Assembly (NCBI GenBank): GCA_045535465.1
Contig: JAZSLS010000137.1
Span: 1 to 5,726 of the forward strand
DNA: 5,726 nt
Direction: 5' to 3'
Origin: SIG636 sp045535465
GTDB lineage: Bacteria > Bacillota > Clostridia > Oscillospirales > CAG-382
Positions 4,540-5,726 of this stretch are shown here, one piece after another (the first letter of the stretch is position 1; the number at the start of each line of letters is the position of its first letter). A program made the position numbers and the translations under genes. Under the pieces are notes generated by a model that saw only the letters and a program-made list of their open reading frames with translations, did not search any database and was not told the DNA's origin.

Positions 4540-5726
4540 ATGAAATCAAAGCTTAAGCACGTTTTGGCAATAGCGTTAGCGCTAACTTTTGTTTTGGGAC
4601 TTTTTCCAGCGAGGATAGAACAACCTGTTACTGCCGCTAGCGGTCTTGCAAGCGGCACCGTTATATATTATGAGGATTTTAATTATCCCGATAACCCTAC
4701 AAAAAGCAAGGTGCTGTCTACCCTTGGGTGGAAAACGGCAACAACTCAGCGCGCCAACCAAACAAACTACTCAATAGTTGGCGGCAGGCTTTATTGCGAC
4801 AGTATAACGTCATCCGCTACAGGCGACTCTTACGTTACCGTACTGGACGATGCCGCTATGAGCGAGGTTGCAAAGAGCGATTATACCATTTCATATAAGC
4901 TCACCTACGCCGCTGCTGCAAACTATATTCGTTACGGCTGTCTTTTATACAACTACAACGGATATAAAAGCTACAACTCCGTTCACTTGCGTATAGCGGG
5001 CTACGGGAATAACCAGGTAAGAAGCGCCGCTAAGTGGTATGATTATGACGGCGGTACAATGAAAGAAACGGGTACATCCTCGATATCTTATAAGCTTTTC
5101 GGCAAGCAGTGCCTTACTGCAAATGCCTCCAGCAACACAGGTTATCCATTTGTTAACAAAACGCTTACCGTAAGAATAGCCGTGGATATTGACGCAGGTC
5201 CTACCGTTTACGTTAACGGCACCAAGATTTCTTCTCCCACAGCCACCAATAAAACCTTGTTGACTGCATCTGCGGAATACGCAAAGGCGATAGCGCTTAA
5301 AACAAGCAAAGAGGTTCAGCTTTACATAGACGATATTATGGTATACACAGGTCTTGGTGAAATACCCACAGGCGTTACCAAAGAAAGTGTAACATATCAG
5401 CGTCCTGTTTCTACTGCGGATAAAAACGCTATAAAGGTTATGACCTTTAACACCTTGTTCAGCGACCAAAGCACCGATGTTTTCGGCAACGGCATAACCC
5501 GTACTTATCATATGTACAACGTAGTTGCCGGCTTGCACCCCGATATAGTGGGTATGCAAGAGCGTAACGCCGCCAATAAGTCCGGCGTTACGACTCTGCT
5601 TCAAAGCGATGCAGATTATGCGGTGGTTCACGAGTACAGAACGGATACCAGCGTGGCAAACGTTCTTTCCTATGTGCCTATACTGTATAACACAAAGCGC
5701 TTCAGCTTGGTTGAAAACTCTGCCGC
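4540..5726 (+). CDS. Secreted protein with lectin-like domain and endonuclease/exonuclease/phosphatase (EEP) domain, 3' end beyond the window
   Basis: The frame is open for 395 codons to the window edge. Residues 1-34 form a Sec signal peptide: basic start MKSKLKH, hydrophobic core VLAIALALTFVLGLF, and a cleavage region around PVTAAS. Residues about 42-275 are beta-rich, starting with YYEDFNYP and ending with VQLYIDDIMVYTG. This is the outline of a concanavalin A/LamG-like jelly-roll domain, perhaps binding glycans. From residue 298 an EEP domain begins: IKVMTFNTLF with the conserved Asn304, then HPDIVGMQER with the metal-binding Glu341, then YVPILYNTKRF. The catalytic His and Asp residues of the family lie beyond the window. 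Members cut DNA, RNA, phosphoinositides or sphingomyelin using magnesium, so the substrate is undetermined. ATG 4540 is fixed by AAAGG 10 bases upstream and by the signal peptide. The gene has its own promoter and appears independent of its neighbours. The EEP assignment rests on the first two motifs only. Confidence 0.85.
   Translation, partial: MKSKLKHVLAIALALTFVLGLFPARIEQPVTAASGLASGTVIYYEDFNYPDNPTKSKVLSTLGWKTATTQRANQTNYSIVGGRLYCDSITSSATGDSYVTVLDDAAMSEVAKSDYTISYKLTYAAAANYIRYGCLLYNYNGYKSYNSVHLRIAGYGNNQVRSAAKWYDYDGGTMKETGTSSISYKLFGKQCLTANASSNTGYPFVNKTLTVRIAVDIDAGPTVYVNGTKISSPTATNKTLLTASAEYAKAIALKTSKEVQLYIDDIMVYTGLGEIPTGVTKESVTYQRPVSTADKNAIKVMTFNTLFSDQSTDVFGNGITRTYHMYNVVAGLHPDIVGMQERNAANKSGVTTLLQSDADYAVVHEYRTDTSVANVLSYVPILYNTKRFSLVENSA

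Noticed and set aside
4945..5631. Minus-strand open frame of 228 codons
   Set aside because: It lies wholly opposite the secreted EEP gene, whose signal peptide, promoter and catalytic motifs are clear. The antisense product has no recognisable motif.
1..5726. CRISPR array, tRNA/rRNA genes, transposase or integrase, riboswitch, or defence system
   Set aside because: No spaced direct repeats, cloverleaf-like sequence, recombinase motifs or long structured leaders were seen by eye. Leaders upstream of the coding regions are short.

Overview
The window looks like chromosomal DNA of an anaerobic, low-to-moderate GC Firmicute, most likely a gut-type Clostridia (Oscillospiraceae/Ruminococcaceae-like). 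The evidence is a type I dockerin on a secreted wall amidase, AGG-type ribosome binding sites, TTGAAA/TATAAT promoters with TGn extensions, and U-tailed hairpin terminators. All intact genes lie on the + strand. This placement is inferred from sequence style, not from a database match.

Layout. Bases 1-188 carry an Ig-like protein segment that reads on the minus strand. It meets the amidase frame at a small palindrome (GTAAC-CGT-GTTAC, 176-188). Bases 184-1467 encode a zinc N-acetylmuramoyl-L-alanine amidase, then beta-rich segments, then a C-terminal type I dockerin; no proper start is visible. If 1-188 is turned over, the Ig-like segment joins the amidase in frame, so this end of the window looks rearranged or chimeric. 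A strong terminator (1475-1511) follows. A promoter (1532-1560) then drives a two-gene operon: sn-glycerol-1-phosphate dehydrogenase (1616-2854) and a cytoplasmic glycerophosphodiester phosphodiesterase (2851-3603), overlapping by ATGA. Bases 3604-3736 hold a weak hairpin and a second promoter. Bases 3737-4243 are a small exported-protein gene broken by three frameshifts, closed by a strong terminator (4252-4286). Bases 4287-4478 hold what may be the 3' end of another lost gene with its own AT-rich terminator. A third promoter (4479-4507) drives a secreted protein (4540 to the window end) with a lectin-like N-terminal domain and the beginning of an endonuclease/exonuclease/phosphatase domain.

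How the genes may work together. The central operon suggests intracellular use of glycerophosphodiesters: the phosphodiesterase would free glycerol phosphate, and the dehydrogenase would interconvert the sn-1 isomer with dihydroxyacetone phosphate. The sn-1 stereochemistry is that of phosphatidylglycerol headgroups and of lipoteichoic acid built from them, so a salvage role is plausible but unproven. The dockerin amidase and the secreted phosphatase/nuclease-like protein act outside the cell. They have their own transcription signals, so no functional link to the operon can be shown. I see no CRISPR array, tRNA, rRNA, transposase, or clearly novel multi-gene system.
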